A stretch of 7,414 nucleotides of DNA from Desulfobulbaceae bacterium (GCA_024643445.1 JAHEMX010000179.1:1-7414); one strand, 5' to 3'; positions 1 to 6,889 are shown, numbered from the stretch's first letter. The notes: generated by a model not told the origin, from the letters alone. Numbers and translations are program-made.

Positions 1-495
1 ATGCGAGTCGATGCCAAGGATTACTGCACCCGGGAAGGCGTAGTGCTCCAGGTTGACCTGGTGCATGATTCCCGCGCCGGGAGCCCAGAATCCGATGCCA
101 TATTTGGCCGCCGCACTTTTAAGGAAATCATAGATCTCCCTGTTTTCCTGAAGAGAAGCCGTCAGATCTCTCTCTCCGCTGCCCCGCGCCTCCGTCAGAT
201 GGTCGCAGTGAATTGTGGTCGGAATGGCAACGCGATCTCTTCGGGCCTGCATGAACTGCAGCAGGGTGAACTGACCCAAGGCGTCCTGAAGGATCACGCG
301 GTCCGGACGTACCCGCAGGTAACTGCTACCGGATATCATCTCCTGCTCTTCGGGGTTATCGAGGTGCGAGAGCAGGAGCTTGTCGGCCAGGGTCAGCGGT
401 CGTCCCAGCCTCCTGCGGACGACCTGAAGATTTTTGGCCATGGTCGCATAGACGCCTGACACAAATCCGGGCGTCGAGTCAAGGTCGAGCGTCAT
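1..495 (-). CDS. Aconitate hydratase, mitochondrial type (N-terminal part)
   Basis: This is the first 165 residues of a second aconitase, which interconverts citrate, cis-aconitate and isocitrate using a [4Fe-4S] cluster; the rest lies left of base 1. It begins MTLDLDSTPGFVSGVYATM. The substrate-site stretch RVILQDALGQ is near residues 65-74, TTIHCDHLTEA is near 95-105, and the visible part ends ILGIDSH, the start of the DSHTP motif. The IHCDHL wording matches mitochondrial-type aconitases (about 750 residues) and differs clearly from the other aconitase in this window. I chose the ATG at 493-495 because GGAG (502-505) sits six bases before it. An in-frame ATG at 505-507 would add MENF but has no good ribosome site. 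It follows the Ldh_2 gene after about 150 bases with no convincing terminator, so co-transcription is likely. The cluster cysteines lie outside the window and cannot be checked. Confidence 0.9.
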   Translation of the reverse strand, partial: MTLDLDSTPGFVSGVYATMAKNLQVVRRRLGRPLTLADKLLLSHLDNPEEQEMISGSSYLRVRPDRVILQDALGQFTLLQFMQARRDRVAIPTTIHCDHLTEARGSGERDLTASLQENREIYDFLKSAAAKYGIGFWAPGAGIMHQVNLEHYAFPGAVILGIDSH

Positions 496-506
496 GAAGT
501 TCTCCA

Positions 507-527
507 TCACCGCTGTACCGGAAGCAC
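507..527 (-). other. Possible six-codon leader ORF coupled to the aconitase start
   Basis: On the minus strand a GTG at 525-527 opens a six-codon frame (M-L-P-V-Q-R) whose TGA (507-509) overlaps the ATG at 505-507 as TGATG. A purine-rich GGAGGAAGG (534-542) lies six bases upstream of the GTG and is the best ribosome-binding-like sequence before the second aconitase. It could load ribosomes that restart on the aconitase. So short a frame can arise by chance, and the aconitase has its own GGAG, so this is tentative. Confidence 0.2.
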
Positions 528-593
528 GGCGAGCCTTCCTCCAGGCAGGTACACGATACCGGTTACGATGCGTTATTGATGCGCTGCCTGCGG

Positions 594-613
594 GGCGGAG
601 GACGGCGGAGGAG
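594..613. repeat. Two tandem copies of a 10-bp unit
   Basis: GGCGGAGGAC (594-603) is followed directly by GGCGGAGGAG (604-613), differing only in the last base. A 7-bp direct repeat CCGCTCG follows at 614-620 and 632-638. These lie in the 150-base gap between the Ldh_2 gene and the mitochondrial-type aconitase gene. No function is evident; this may be slippage-derived spacer. The gap shows no hairpin followed by a T-run on the minus strand. Confidence 0.6.
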
Positions 614-645
614 CCGCTCGATTTTCCGGCACCGCTCGAAACCGC

Positions 646-1713
646 TTATCCCAAAAGCCAGGGAACGTTGTTTTCCTCCGCAATTTTACGGACTTTCGCG
701 AGCAACCCCTCTCCCACGGGAATTCCGTCAGCCAACCGCTGCTCCGCCGCCTTCCATTCCGGGTCCCCGGCAACCAATACCGGCCTCTTCGGATCGATGG
801 GCGTGGTTTCTCGCAATGTGTTGCACAGGCTCGACACATCGGTTCGAAACTCCACAGGATCACGAAACAGACCGGGATCGATCACCATGAAGAAATGGCC
901 GATATCTTGCCCGAACGGTTGTTTCATGTGCATCGGCGAGGTGATCAGTGTCGAACCGGACAGGCAGGCACTCAGGATATTCACCATGGCAGCAAGACCA
1001 TAGCCCTTGTAACTGCTCCCCTCTTCCGTCCCTCCCAGCGACGTTAAAAACCCTCCTTTCTCGGCGGCCACCAGGGGGTCGTCACTCGGTTCCCCATCCT
1101 TGGTGGTAGCCCACCCCTGCGGCAGTTTCAATCCTTCATGGTGTTTATTGCGAATTTTCCCCGACGCTGCCGTTGTCGTCGCCATATCAAGCAAAAATGG
1201 CTGTTTCTCGAGACACGGAGCGCAAAAAGCTATCGGGTCAGTGCCGAACTGTGCCTGTTTTCCGCGGGTCGGAGCAACCTGCTTGTTCGATGTCGTTGTG
1301 GTGACAATGCCGAGAAACCCCTGGTCAGCGGCCATTTTGGCATAAAATCCACAGGCACCGAAGTGTACCGAGTTACGTACGGAAGATATTGCCATTCCTG
1401 TTTTTTGGGCCTTTTCGATGGCAACCCGCATGGCCCTTATCGATACCGGATGCCCTAATCCACCATCGCCATTGAACAGGGTCGAAACCGGGCTTTCCTG
1501 CACAACCCAGGGCTTGGCATCCATATTCACCCGGCCCTTCTTCCATCGGTCATAATAAACGGCAAGGCAGGAAAGACCGTGGCTGTCGATGCCATGGAGA
1601 TCGGCCCAGGCCAGTACCTCCGCGGTCTGGTCGGCAAAGTCCTGGTTCATCCCCAGGCTCATAAGGATGGTGGCGATCTGTTTTCGATGGGCCGCATAGG
1701 GTGCTGCTGGCAT
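646..1713 (-). CDS. Malate/L-lactate dehydrogenase family (Ldh_2) NAD(P)-dependent oxidoreductase
   Basis: A 355-residue cytoplasmic dehydrogenase of the Ldh_2 family, whose members (for example AllD, YiaK and ComC types) oxidise 2-hydroxy acids or reduce 2-oxo acids with NAD(P). The family signatures are all present: ADLHGIDSHG (37-46), RNSVHFGACGFYA (113-125) with the expected catalytic His117, GTDPIAF (157-163), DMATTTAASGKI (176-187), SYKGYGLAAM (234-243) and GHFFMVIDPGLF near 272-283. The length is normal and no key block is missing. The start is supported by AAGGAG nine bases before the ATG. Substrate cannot be read from sequence: malate, 2-hydroxyglutarate, sulfolactate and related acids are all possible. 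It lies between the regulator and the second aconitase, which points to a hydroxy-di- or tricarboxylate. The 270-base leader suggests it may start its own transcript. Confidence 0.9.
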   Translation of the reverse strand: MPAAPYAAHRKQIATILMSLGMNQDFADQTAEVLAWADLHGIDSHGLSCLAVYYDRWKKGRVNMDAKPWVVQESPVSTLFNGDGGLGHPVSIRAMRVAIEKAQKTGMAISSVRNSVHFGACGFYAKMAADQGFLGIVTTTTSNKQVAPTRGKQAQFGTDPIAFCAPCLEKQPFLLDMATTTAASGKIRNKHHEGLKLPQGWATTKDGEPSDDPLVAAEKGGFLTSLGGTEEGSSYKGYGLAAMVNILSACLSGSTLITSPMHMKQPFGQDIGHFFMVIDPGLFRDPVEFRTDVSSLCNTLRETTPIDPKRPVLVAGDPEWKAAEQRLADGIPVGEGLLAKVRKIAEENNVPWLLG

Positions 1714-1983
1714 GTGCGAATTCTCCTTAATTGTTTACGTTAACGATCAGCGCGGGAAATCAATTCAGCGATACGTGAGGTACGGTTCCAGGCGAAGCAG
1801 TGCTTCACCATCGAACCTCTTTCAAGATGAGGATTTTCGCTCAAAATCAAGGTATGCGATAAATTTTACCGTAGGCGCCCTGAAAGAAGTACCCTTGGGG
1901 TGCGTATAGGTAATATTCCGAGGATAAAATTCTGAGCATAACGCCGAGTTTGGGCGAAAAGACCATTTTGCATGAACCTCTCT
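1714..1983 (-). other. 270-base non-coding stretch upstream of the Ldh_2 gene
   Basis: This is the longest gene-free stretch in the window. It separates the GntR gene stop from the Ldh_2 start. It is AT-richer than the genes around it and holds a possible -10 element TAAAAT (minus strand, near 1863-1868), but no good -35 element at the right distance. Small inverted repeats such as ACCC-TTG-GGGT (1891-1901) and CGCC/GGCG (near 1942-1956) lack a T-run, so no convincing terminator is seen. A promoter for the Ldh_2 and second aconitase genes probably lies here, but I cannot place it. The plus-strand frame starting at 1712 has no ribosome site and no recognisable protein. Confidence 0.5.
1733..1744. 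promoter_or_regulatory. Imperfect palindrome upstream of the Ldh_2 gene, possible operator
   Basis: GTTTACGTTAAC matches its own reverse complement at 10 of 12 positions, and the overlapping CGTTAACG (1738-1745) is a perfect 8-bp palindrome. It sits about 20 bases before the Ldh_2 start, just upstream of the ribosome site, where a repressor could block transcription. Its GTT...AAC ends resemble the palindrome before the gntR gene, but the centres differ, so a shared regulator is only a possibility. Confidence 0.3.
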
Positions 1984-2754
1984 CTACTTGGTAATCTGGC
2001 ATACCCAGGTATTTGCAGACCCCATTTTAATTTTCTTCAAACTCAAACAGCATTTATATTGATCGGCCTCATATATCGTTCGGACCATTTCAACCGGCTT
2101 ACTGTTTTCGGCATAGACGATCCTTTCTGTCAGCAGCGTTTGACTGCCAGGGGGGATACCGAGATGTTCTGCTGCTTCGGCATCCGCAAATGATGCTTGA
2201 ATCGTTTGAAATGCTTCAGAAAAATTAATCTTTAGATCCTCTTCCAGGATCAGGAGCAGTGGTCTCTTCTTGAGCTCCTCAAGGTCTAATTGCCGTCCGA
2301 GCGCATAGGGTAGATAGTTAATGGTGAAGGCCCGAAATCCTTCCGGTACGAGCCGGTCACGAACTATTTTGGTCACATACTTTTCTCTTTTCGGCAATTC
2401 GAGCTTTTCCCGGACAACCGGCGGCGGCTCGATTTTTTCCAGGCAAACCGACAAGGTCTTTGAACGCTTCAGCGGCAGGAGCAATTCGCTGGTCATGCCG
2501 ATGTTCTTCAAGCTCATTTTCTGAATCAAGGCCTGATCATGAGTGACGAACGTCCCTTTTCCGCGAACCCTTGTCAATAATCCCTCATCAACCAATGATG
2601 AGATAGCTTGCCGTATGGTTATCCTGTTGACCTTGAATTGTTTTGCTAATTCATTCTCAGGGGGGATCTGATGCTTGGCCTCATAGGCTTTATCAAGGAT
2701 TTCATTTTTGATGTAGCGTCTGATTTGATGATATATGGGGAGAATCGGTTCCAT
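1984..2754 (-). CDS. GntR/HutC-family transcriptional regulator with UTRA domain
   Basis: A 256-residue cytoplasmic DNA-binding regulator. Residues 5-72 form the GntR winged helix-turn-helix: LPIYHQIRRYI, then PENELAKQFKVNRITIRQAI (helix-turn-helix, 32-51), then the wing RVRGKGTFV (62-70). Residues from about 88 to 240 form a UTRA ligand-binding domain, the fold used by HutC-type repressors to sense small effectors. Its length is typical. The start has AGGA six bases upstream of the ATG. It lies between two blocks of tricarboxylate genes, with a palindromic site in its own upstream region, so it probably represses itself and one or both blocks, with a tricarboxylate or a derivative as inducer. 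This is inference. Salmonella's tcu genes use a LysR-type regulator (TcuR), so this is a different control arrangement. Confidence 0.92.
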   Translation of the reverse strand: MEPILPIYHQIRRYIKNEILDKAYEAKHQIPPENELAKQFKVNRITIRQAISSLVDEGLLTRVRGKGTFVTHDQALIQKMSLKNIGMTSELLLPLKRSKTLSVCLEKIEPPPVVREKLELPKREKYVTKIVRDRLVPEGFRAFTINYLPYALGRQLDLEELKKRPLLLILEEDLKINFSEAFQTIQASFADAEAAEHLGIPPGSQTLLTERIVYAENSKPVEMVRTIYEADQYKCCLSLKKIKMGSANTWVCQITK

Positions 2755-2775
2755 TAGCTATCCTGTTTGGTCGGT

Positions 2776-2801
2776 GTTGTTGAACAACCAGTCTTCAACA
2801 A
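2776..2801. promoter_or_regulatory. Overlapping palindrome and inverted repeat, candidate GntR operator
   Basis: GTTGTTGAACAAC (2776-2788) is a perfect 6+1+6 palindrome. The same left arm, TTGTTGAA (2777-2784), is also repeated inverted as TTCAACAA (2794-2801) with a 9-base spacer. Both lie 22 to 47 bases before the gntR start, within the 105-base gap after the aconitase gene, a usual place for an autoregulatory operator. It is not a clear match to the HutC-type consensus (GT-N-TA-N-AC). A terminator is unlikely because no T-run follows on the minus strand. Confidence 0.45.
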
Positions 2802-2859
2802 GTAATCCAAATCCCAGCAAAATCAAGCGAACCATCAAAACCTGTTTTTCAAACTGACA

Positions 2860-4770
2860 TCAATAGTTGGCCAAGCCGCCGGCGAGAACGATGTCTATTT
2901 GTCTCGGCGTCAGGTTGTGTTTGACGTGAATCCTTTTATTCCTGGTGCTGTTCACCAGGAACAGCTCGTTTTGCCTGATCAACGAGCGGACATCGCCAAG
3001 GTGCAGTTCATCTCCTTCTTCAATATCCCTGTAGTCATGAAGATCGACAAAAATCATCGGAAGGATTCCAAAATTGACTAAATTGGTAGCGTGAATACGC
3101 TCGATGCTGAGGGCAACCACGATCCGCACGCCAAGATACATCGGACAAATCGCTGCATGCTCACGTGAAGACCCCTGCCCATAGCTCTGGCCGGCAACGA
3201 TGGCTCCCGCTACTCCCTGTTCCGTGGCGGCCCTGCATTTACCGGCAAAATCAGGATCGACATTCTGGAAAAGAAAGTCGCTTGATTTCTGGATATTTGA
3301 ACGGTAGCGGCTGGCGGACCCTGCCGGCATGATATGATCGGTCGAAACCTGATCCCCCAGTTTGATTATTACTCTGGTAGTAAAATTATCGGGTATCCGA
3401 TCATTTTGAGGCGGCTCTCCCATATTCGGACCACGGAAAACGTCGCCGCTCAATGCTGGCTGGATAAACATGCTGTCATCCACCGGAAAATGCTCCGGCC
3501 TCACGACTGCCGGGCAGGCGATGCCAAGATCCCTTGGATCCGTTATCTCTCCGGTCAGGGCGGCGGCTACGGCAGACTCGGGACTGACAAGATAGACCAT
3601 CGCATCCTTTGTCCCGCTCCTGCCCTGGAAGTTGCGATTACTTGTCCGTACCGAAACGGCTCCGCTATGCGGTGACTGGCCATACCCGACGCAAAAACCG
3701 CAGGCAGATTCCAATATGCGTGCGCCGGAGTCAACGATATCCTTCAACGCACCATTCTCAGCTATCATATGCAGAACCTGCCTGGTTCCGGGAGCAACGC
3801 CAAAGCCTACTGCAGGGTGGATTTTCCGGCCCCGCAACATGGCCGCCACTTTCATCAGATCAGCAAATGACGAGTTTGTACAGCTGCCTATCAGCACCTG
3901 GTCGACCCGCTTTTTCTCGATTTCACGCAGCTTGAAAACGTTATCGGGAGCATGCGGCACGGCAACATTCGGCTCTATTGCAGCAAGGTCCAGCGCCAGG
4001 GTCTGGTCGTAGAGTGCCCCCGCATCGGGCTGAAGTTCCACCCAGTCTGCTTCGCGCCCCTGAGCCCTGAAAAACTGGCGGGTAACTTCGTCACTGGGAA
4101 ACACGGAAGAGATGACGCCCATTTCCGCTCCCATGTTTGCGATAGTGGCGCGTTCCGGGATAGAGAGTTCTGGAATCGCTTCACCGGAATACTCAAGAAT
4201 TGCGCCGACGTTTCCCTTCGCCGTCATCTTCTTGAGCACCTCCAGAATGATATCTTTCGCCGTGACCCAGGGCTGCGGCTTTCCGAACAGGTTTACCCTG
4301 ATTATCTTGGGGTAATTCAGGTAGAAAGCGCCACCGCCCATGGCCCTGGCTACATCCAGGCCGCCCGCTCCGATAGCCAGCATGCCGGCAGCACCGGCGG
4401 TAGGGGTATGGCTGTCACTGCCCAGCAGGGTCCAGCCGGGCCGCGTCCACCTCTCCAGGTGGAGTTGGTGACAGATACCGTTTCCCGGCTTCGAGAAAAT
4501 GATGCCGTAACGGTTGGCGACCGTTTGCAGATATTTGTGATCATCGGCATTTTCAAAACCCTGCTGCAAGGTGAGATGATCCACGTAGGAAACCGAGAGT
4601 TTTGTCTGAACCCTATCCACGCCCAGCGACTCGAACTGGAGATACGCCATGGTCCCGAGCGCGTCCTGGGTGAGTGTTTGATCAATGTTGATACTGATTT
4701 CATCCCCGGCTCTCATTTCCCCGGAGGCGAGATGAGCGCCGATGATTTTTTCAACGATATTGTGTCCCAT
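2860..4770 (-). CDS. Aconitate hydratase, single-chain Aquifex/putative type
   Basis: A complete 636-residue cytoplasmic aconitase that interconverts citrate, cis-aconitate and isocitrate. The large domain carries LLGSDSHTPTAGAAG (115-129), IGSCTNSSFADL with cluster ligand Cys297, and ESACGFCVGYGQSP with Cys357 and Cys360, so all three [4Fe-4S] ligands are present. TSNRNFQGRSGT (376-387) follows. The swivel domain carries STDHIMPAG (476-484), QSYGQGSSREHAA (528-540) and IHATNLVNFGILPM (559-572). The length is shorter than AcnA (about 890) or mitochondrial enzymes (about 750) and fits the Aquifex-type family. Homoaconitase or isopropylmalate isomerase activity is less likely because those are usually two subunits. 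The ATG lies five bases after the dehydrogenase stop and the ribosome site (AGAAGAGA) is weak, which suggests translational coupling. It would take the cis-aconitate made by TcuAB. Confidence 0.93.
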   Translation of the reverse strand: MGHNIVEKIIGAHLASGEMRAGDEISINIDQTLTQDALGTMAYLQFESLGVDRVQTKLSVSYVDHLTLQQGFENADDHKYLQTVANRYGIIFSKPGNGICHQLHLERWTRPGWTLLGSDSHTPTAGAAGMLAIGAGGLDVARAMGGGAFYLNYPKIIRVNLFGKPQPWVTAKDIILEVLKKMTAKGNVGAILEYSGEAIPELSIPERATIANMGAEMGVISSVFPSDEVTRQFFRAQGREADWVELQPDAGALYDQTLALDLAAIEPNVAVPHAPDNVFKLREIEKKRVDQVLIGSCTNSSFADLMKVAAMLRGRKIHPAVGFGVAPGTRQVLHMIAENGALKDIVDSGARILESACGFCVGYGQSPHSGAVSVRTSNRNFQGRSGTKDAMVYLVSPESAVAAALTGEITDPRDLGIACPAVVRPEHFPVDDSMFIQPALSGDVFRGPNMGEPPQNDRIPDNFTTRVIIKLGDQVSTDHIMPAGSASRYRSNIQKSSDFLFQNVDPDFAGKCRAATEQGVAGAIVAGQSYGQGSSREHAAICPMYLGVRIVVALSIERIHATNLVNFGILPMIFVDLHDYRDIEEGDELHLGDVRSLIRQNELFLVNSTRNKRIHVKHNLTPRQIDIVLAGGLANY

Positions 4771-4775
4771 GGCTG

Positions 4776-5651
4776 CTATCTCTTCTGCTCAAGGGGCTTG
4801 AATATTTCATGAAAATCACCGGGAGGAGTTCCCTTGAAATACTCCCTTAATCCCAGGCCGGTGCACCATCGCAGCTTTTCTTTCGTCGCCCGGGACATGA
4901 TGCTGTCCAGATCGAGCGCCTCGAGCGTGGCGAGTACCTCGTCCATCTCGTGTTCGCGCCGCTCGGAGTGTATCACCCCGCGGGACACGAGTCCGTTTAT
5001 GACCTCGTAAAATGGACCATTGGTGAGCGTCTTTTCAACCGATGCGAGGACATCGTCCTCAATTCCGTACCTGCGGGCAGCCACGATCATCTCGAGGATC
5101 AGCATCACAAAACCTTTCATGAAAATGCTGCGGAACATTTTCGAGGCCGAGGCGCCTCCCGCCGGCCCGTCCATCACGCTGATCTTCATACCGTACGGTG
5201 TCATTTCTTTGCTGAACTCAACCGCGCCCTTGCCCGAGACCAGCATCGGAACTTTGTGTTTGTAGGGCGGGACCGGTCCCATGATGGCGCAGTCTACAAA
5301 TTTGGCGTCTGCAGCGATAATCGTGTCGACCTCCTCCTTGGTCATCGGGGACGTCGCATTCATATCGACATAAATCTTGTCGGGACGCAAAAACGGTTTC
5401 GCCTGCCTGGCAAGCTCGATTGCCATATCTGCGCTCACTGCCGAAAAAATCATGCCGCAGCCTTCCACGAGCTCCTGCAGACTCGGCAGCATCTTCACAC
5501 CGATCTCGTCTGCCCGCTTGCGGATCAGTTCTCCGCGGGAGGAAGCATCAAGATATTTGTCATAGGCCAGAATTTCGCTGAACCCTTCACTTTTTAGTCC
5601 AGCGGCGATATTGTAGGCAGCCTCACCGAAACCGATAAAACCAATGTTCAT
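4776..5651 (-). CDS. Beta-hydroxyacid dehydrogenase family protein with DUF1932 C-terminal domain
   Basis: A 291-residue cytoplasmic NAD(P)-dependent dehydrogenase related to 3-hydroxyisobutyrate and 6-phosphogluconate dehydrogenases. The N-terminal Rossmann fold starts at once with GFIGFGEAAYNIA (4-16); Asp31 after the second strand (ILAYDKYLD) suggests NAD rather than NADP. The substrate loop is DCAIMGPVPP (120-129). The catalytic-lysine helix GGASASKMFRSIFMKG (165-180, Lys171) and the RREHEMDEV segment (231-239) are typical of DUF1932 proteins. The start has AAAGGAG nine bases before the ATG. The substrate is unknown. Its tight coupling to the aconitase suggests a beta-hydroxy tricarboxylate such as isocitrate, which has a hydroxyl beta to a carboxylate, as 6-phosphogluconate does. 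Oxidative decarboxylation to 2-oxoglutarate would follow, but this is inference with no direct support from residues. Confidence 0.85.
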   Translation of the reverse strand: MNIGFIGFGEAAYNIAAGLKSEGFSEILAYDKYLDASSRGELIRKRADEIGVKMLPSLQELVEGCGMIFSAVSADMAIELARQAKPFLRPDKIYVDMNATSPMTKEEVDTIIAADAKFVDCAIMGPVPPYKHKVPMLVSGKGAVEFSKEMTPYGMKISVMDGPAGGASASKMFRSIFMKGFVMLILEMIVAARRYGIEDDVLASVEKTLTNGPFYEVINGLVSRGVIHSERREHEMDEVLATLEALDLDSIMSRATKEKLRWCTGLGLREYFKGTPPGDFHEIFKPLEQKR

Positions 5652-5766
5652 TGCACTAGTCTCCTTTGCTCGCGTTGCTTAATAAATCCCATAGATATTG
5701 CGACCGCGGACAAGCGGACAGCGTGTTATTTTGCCCGTCCTCTCGGTCTCGTCCGCACCCGCCGGT
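5652..5766 (-). other. Gap between tcuB and the dehydrogenase, with repeated hairpin arms
   Basis: This 115-base gap is longer than the other joins in the right-hand block. GCGGAC occurs twice on the plus strand (5706-5711 and 5714-5719) and its complement GTCCGC once (5751-5756). The minus-strand transcript therefore has one arm that could pair with either of two others, over a loop of 31 or more bases. No T-run follows, so it is not a standard terminator. It could moderate read-through or mark an RNA processing site, or be chance. No clear promoter is seen. Confidence 0.3.
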
Positions 5767-6876
5767 TCAATGGCCGATCGCCTGTTTTCGTTTACGCTCC
5801 AGGGCATATTTGGCGATTGCAAAGAATCGATAGATGCCGTGCACGAATTTGGCGTATGGAGCCGTTACGAAAAACGCCATGACAAACCCGAGATGGACGG
5901 CAAGCAGTATCCCTAGTGCCGCACTGCTTCTGAACAGCAGCAGGAGGAGCCCTGACAGGCTGATCAATGCCAGGAGGACAAGAAACGAGCTGTCCATACC
6001 GGTGCGGCTGTCATCAGTGACTTCCGGATCGCGACTGATCTTAAAATAGAGAAGACCAACCGGTCCGATCAAAAGGCCGAGCCCCCCGGCAGTTCCAAGC
6101 AGCACGGGCAGGCTCGTATAGGCGTACGGTGCTTGCCAGTCGAAGACGAAATCATAGATGAATCCGACCGTCGTGGCGGCCAGGCAGAGCAAAAAACCGT
6201 AAAAGATGCAATGGTGCAGCCAGCTCCGGACCGGCGAAGCTTCATCTTTCGGGTACGCGCATCCCCAGCCGCCGCCGTCCAGATACTCGAGGCTGAGCGC
6301 CTCTTTCAGCGTTACTCCCAGGGCTGACGGAGAGATCAATTCGCCAAATTTTTCCTTGATGTCAGCCAAGAACCGAGACAATCCGACGGCAAGGACCAGG
6401 ATTATCACCGCTCCGGCCAGCCCGAAGAGCCACACCATGGTGTTGTGCGAAACAATCTCATAGAAATTGCCACCGGAAACAGCACCCCACAGCGCCTGAG
6501 GTCCCTTCGCGGAGGCAATGCCCAGGATGAATCCGACGAGAGCCAATGCCGAGACCAGATAAACGACAAGACCGTTCGCCCTGAAGGCAGTGGCCAGGCT
6601 CTTCGGCCAGGCATACATTTCATATGAAGACGTTCTTATCTTGGCGAACGTCCGTGGTGGATTGATGTCCCATTCGTGCGGCGGCGCATACTGACAGGCA
6701 TAGTAGCATTCGCTGCAATCATGGCAGAGGTTTGCCAGATAATGCAAGTCTCCCTCCGAAAATTCCCGCCGGTATTCCATCGAGCGCCATACGGCGCAAA
6801 GCCCTTCGCAATAGCGGCATGAATTACAAATTCGCATCATTTGCTGGCCCTGCGCTATCAATTCCTTCCTATCCAT
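5767..6876 (-). CDS. tcuB: Tricarballylate utilization protein B (iron-sulfur/cytochrome membrane partner of TcuA)
   Basis: A 369-residue inner-membrane electron-transfer protein. In Salmonella, TcuB reoxidises the reduced FAD of TcuA and feeds the quinone pool. The N-terminal 80 residues are cytoplasmic and carry two CxxCxxCxxxC motifs: CNSCRYCEGLC (17-27) and CHDCSECYYAC (51-61), followed by QYAPPHEWDIN, a family signature. These should hold two [4Fe-4S] clusters. About six hydrophobic segments follow (roughly 101-123, 145-166, 219-243, 253-277, 297-316, 318-340), with membrane-edge histidines (H144, H221, H222, H328, H346) as heme ligand candidates. The start is supported by GGGAG nine bases upstream. 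It begins 13 bases after the tcuA stop, which fits a stoichiometric pair. Identification is strong; the natural substrate of the pair in this organism is not shown. Confidence 0.93.
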   Translation of the reverse strand: MDRKELIAQGQQMMRICNSCRYCEGLCAVWRSMEYRREFSEGDLHYLANLCHDCSECYYACQYAPPHEWDINPPRTFAKIRTSSYEMYAWPKSLATAFRANGLVVYLVSALALVGFILGIASAKGPQALWGAVSGGNFYEIVSHNTMVWLFGLAGAVIILVLAVGLSRFLADIKEKFGELISPSALGVTLKEALSLEYLDGGGWGCAYPKDEASPVRSWLHHCIFYGFLLCLAATTVGFIYDFVFDWQAPYAYTSLPVLLGTAGGLGLLIGPVGLLYFKISRDPEVTDDSRTGMDSSFLVLLALISLSGLLLLLFRSSAALGILLAVHLGFVMAFFVTAPYAKFVHGIYRFFAIAKYALERKRKQAIGH

Positions 6877-6889
6877 TTCGCGAATCTCC

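Noticed and set aside
1..459. 152-codon plus-strand open frame at the left edge
   Set aside because: The opposite strand in this stretch reads as the N-terminus of a mitochondrial-type aconitase with IHCDHL and DSH motifs, so the plus frame is a shadow.
1790..1830. Possible sigma-54 promoter (GG...GC) before the Ldh_2 gene
   Set aside because: The closest match has a 9-base rather than 10-base spacing between GG and GC and lacks the surrounding TGGCAC and TTGC context.
1712..1909. 65-codon plus-strand frame in the leader region
   Set aside because: It has no ribosome binding site, its start overlaps the Ldh_2 start codon on the other strand, and the peptide matches no family I know.
2776..2801. 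Rho-independent terminator after the Aquifex-type aconitase
   Set aside because: The inverted repeat is AT-rich and no T-run follows it on the minus strand; an operator explains its position better.
3952..4812. 286-codon plus-strand open frame
   Set aside because: It lies opposite the complete minus-strand aconitase, whose DSHTP, SCTNS and CGFC motifs are unmistakable. Its translation has no recognisable domain; the frame is a shadow of the coding bias.
4950..5597. 215-codon plus-strand open frame
   Set aside because: It is antisense to the DUF1932 dehydrogenase, rich in His, Arg and Asp with no family resemblance, and has no ribosome site that stands out.
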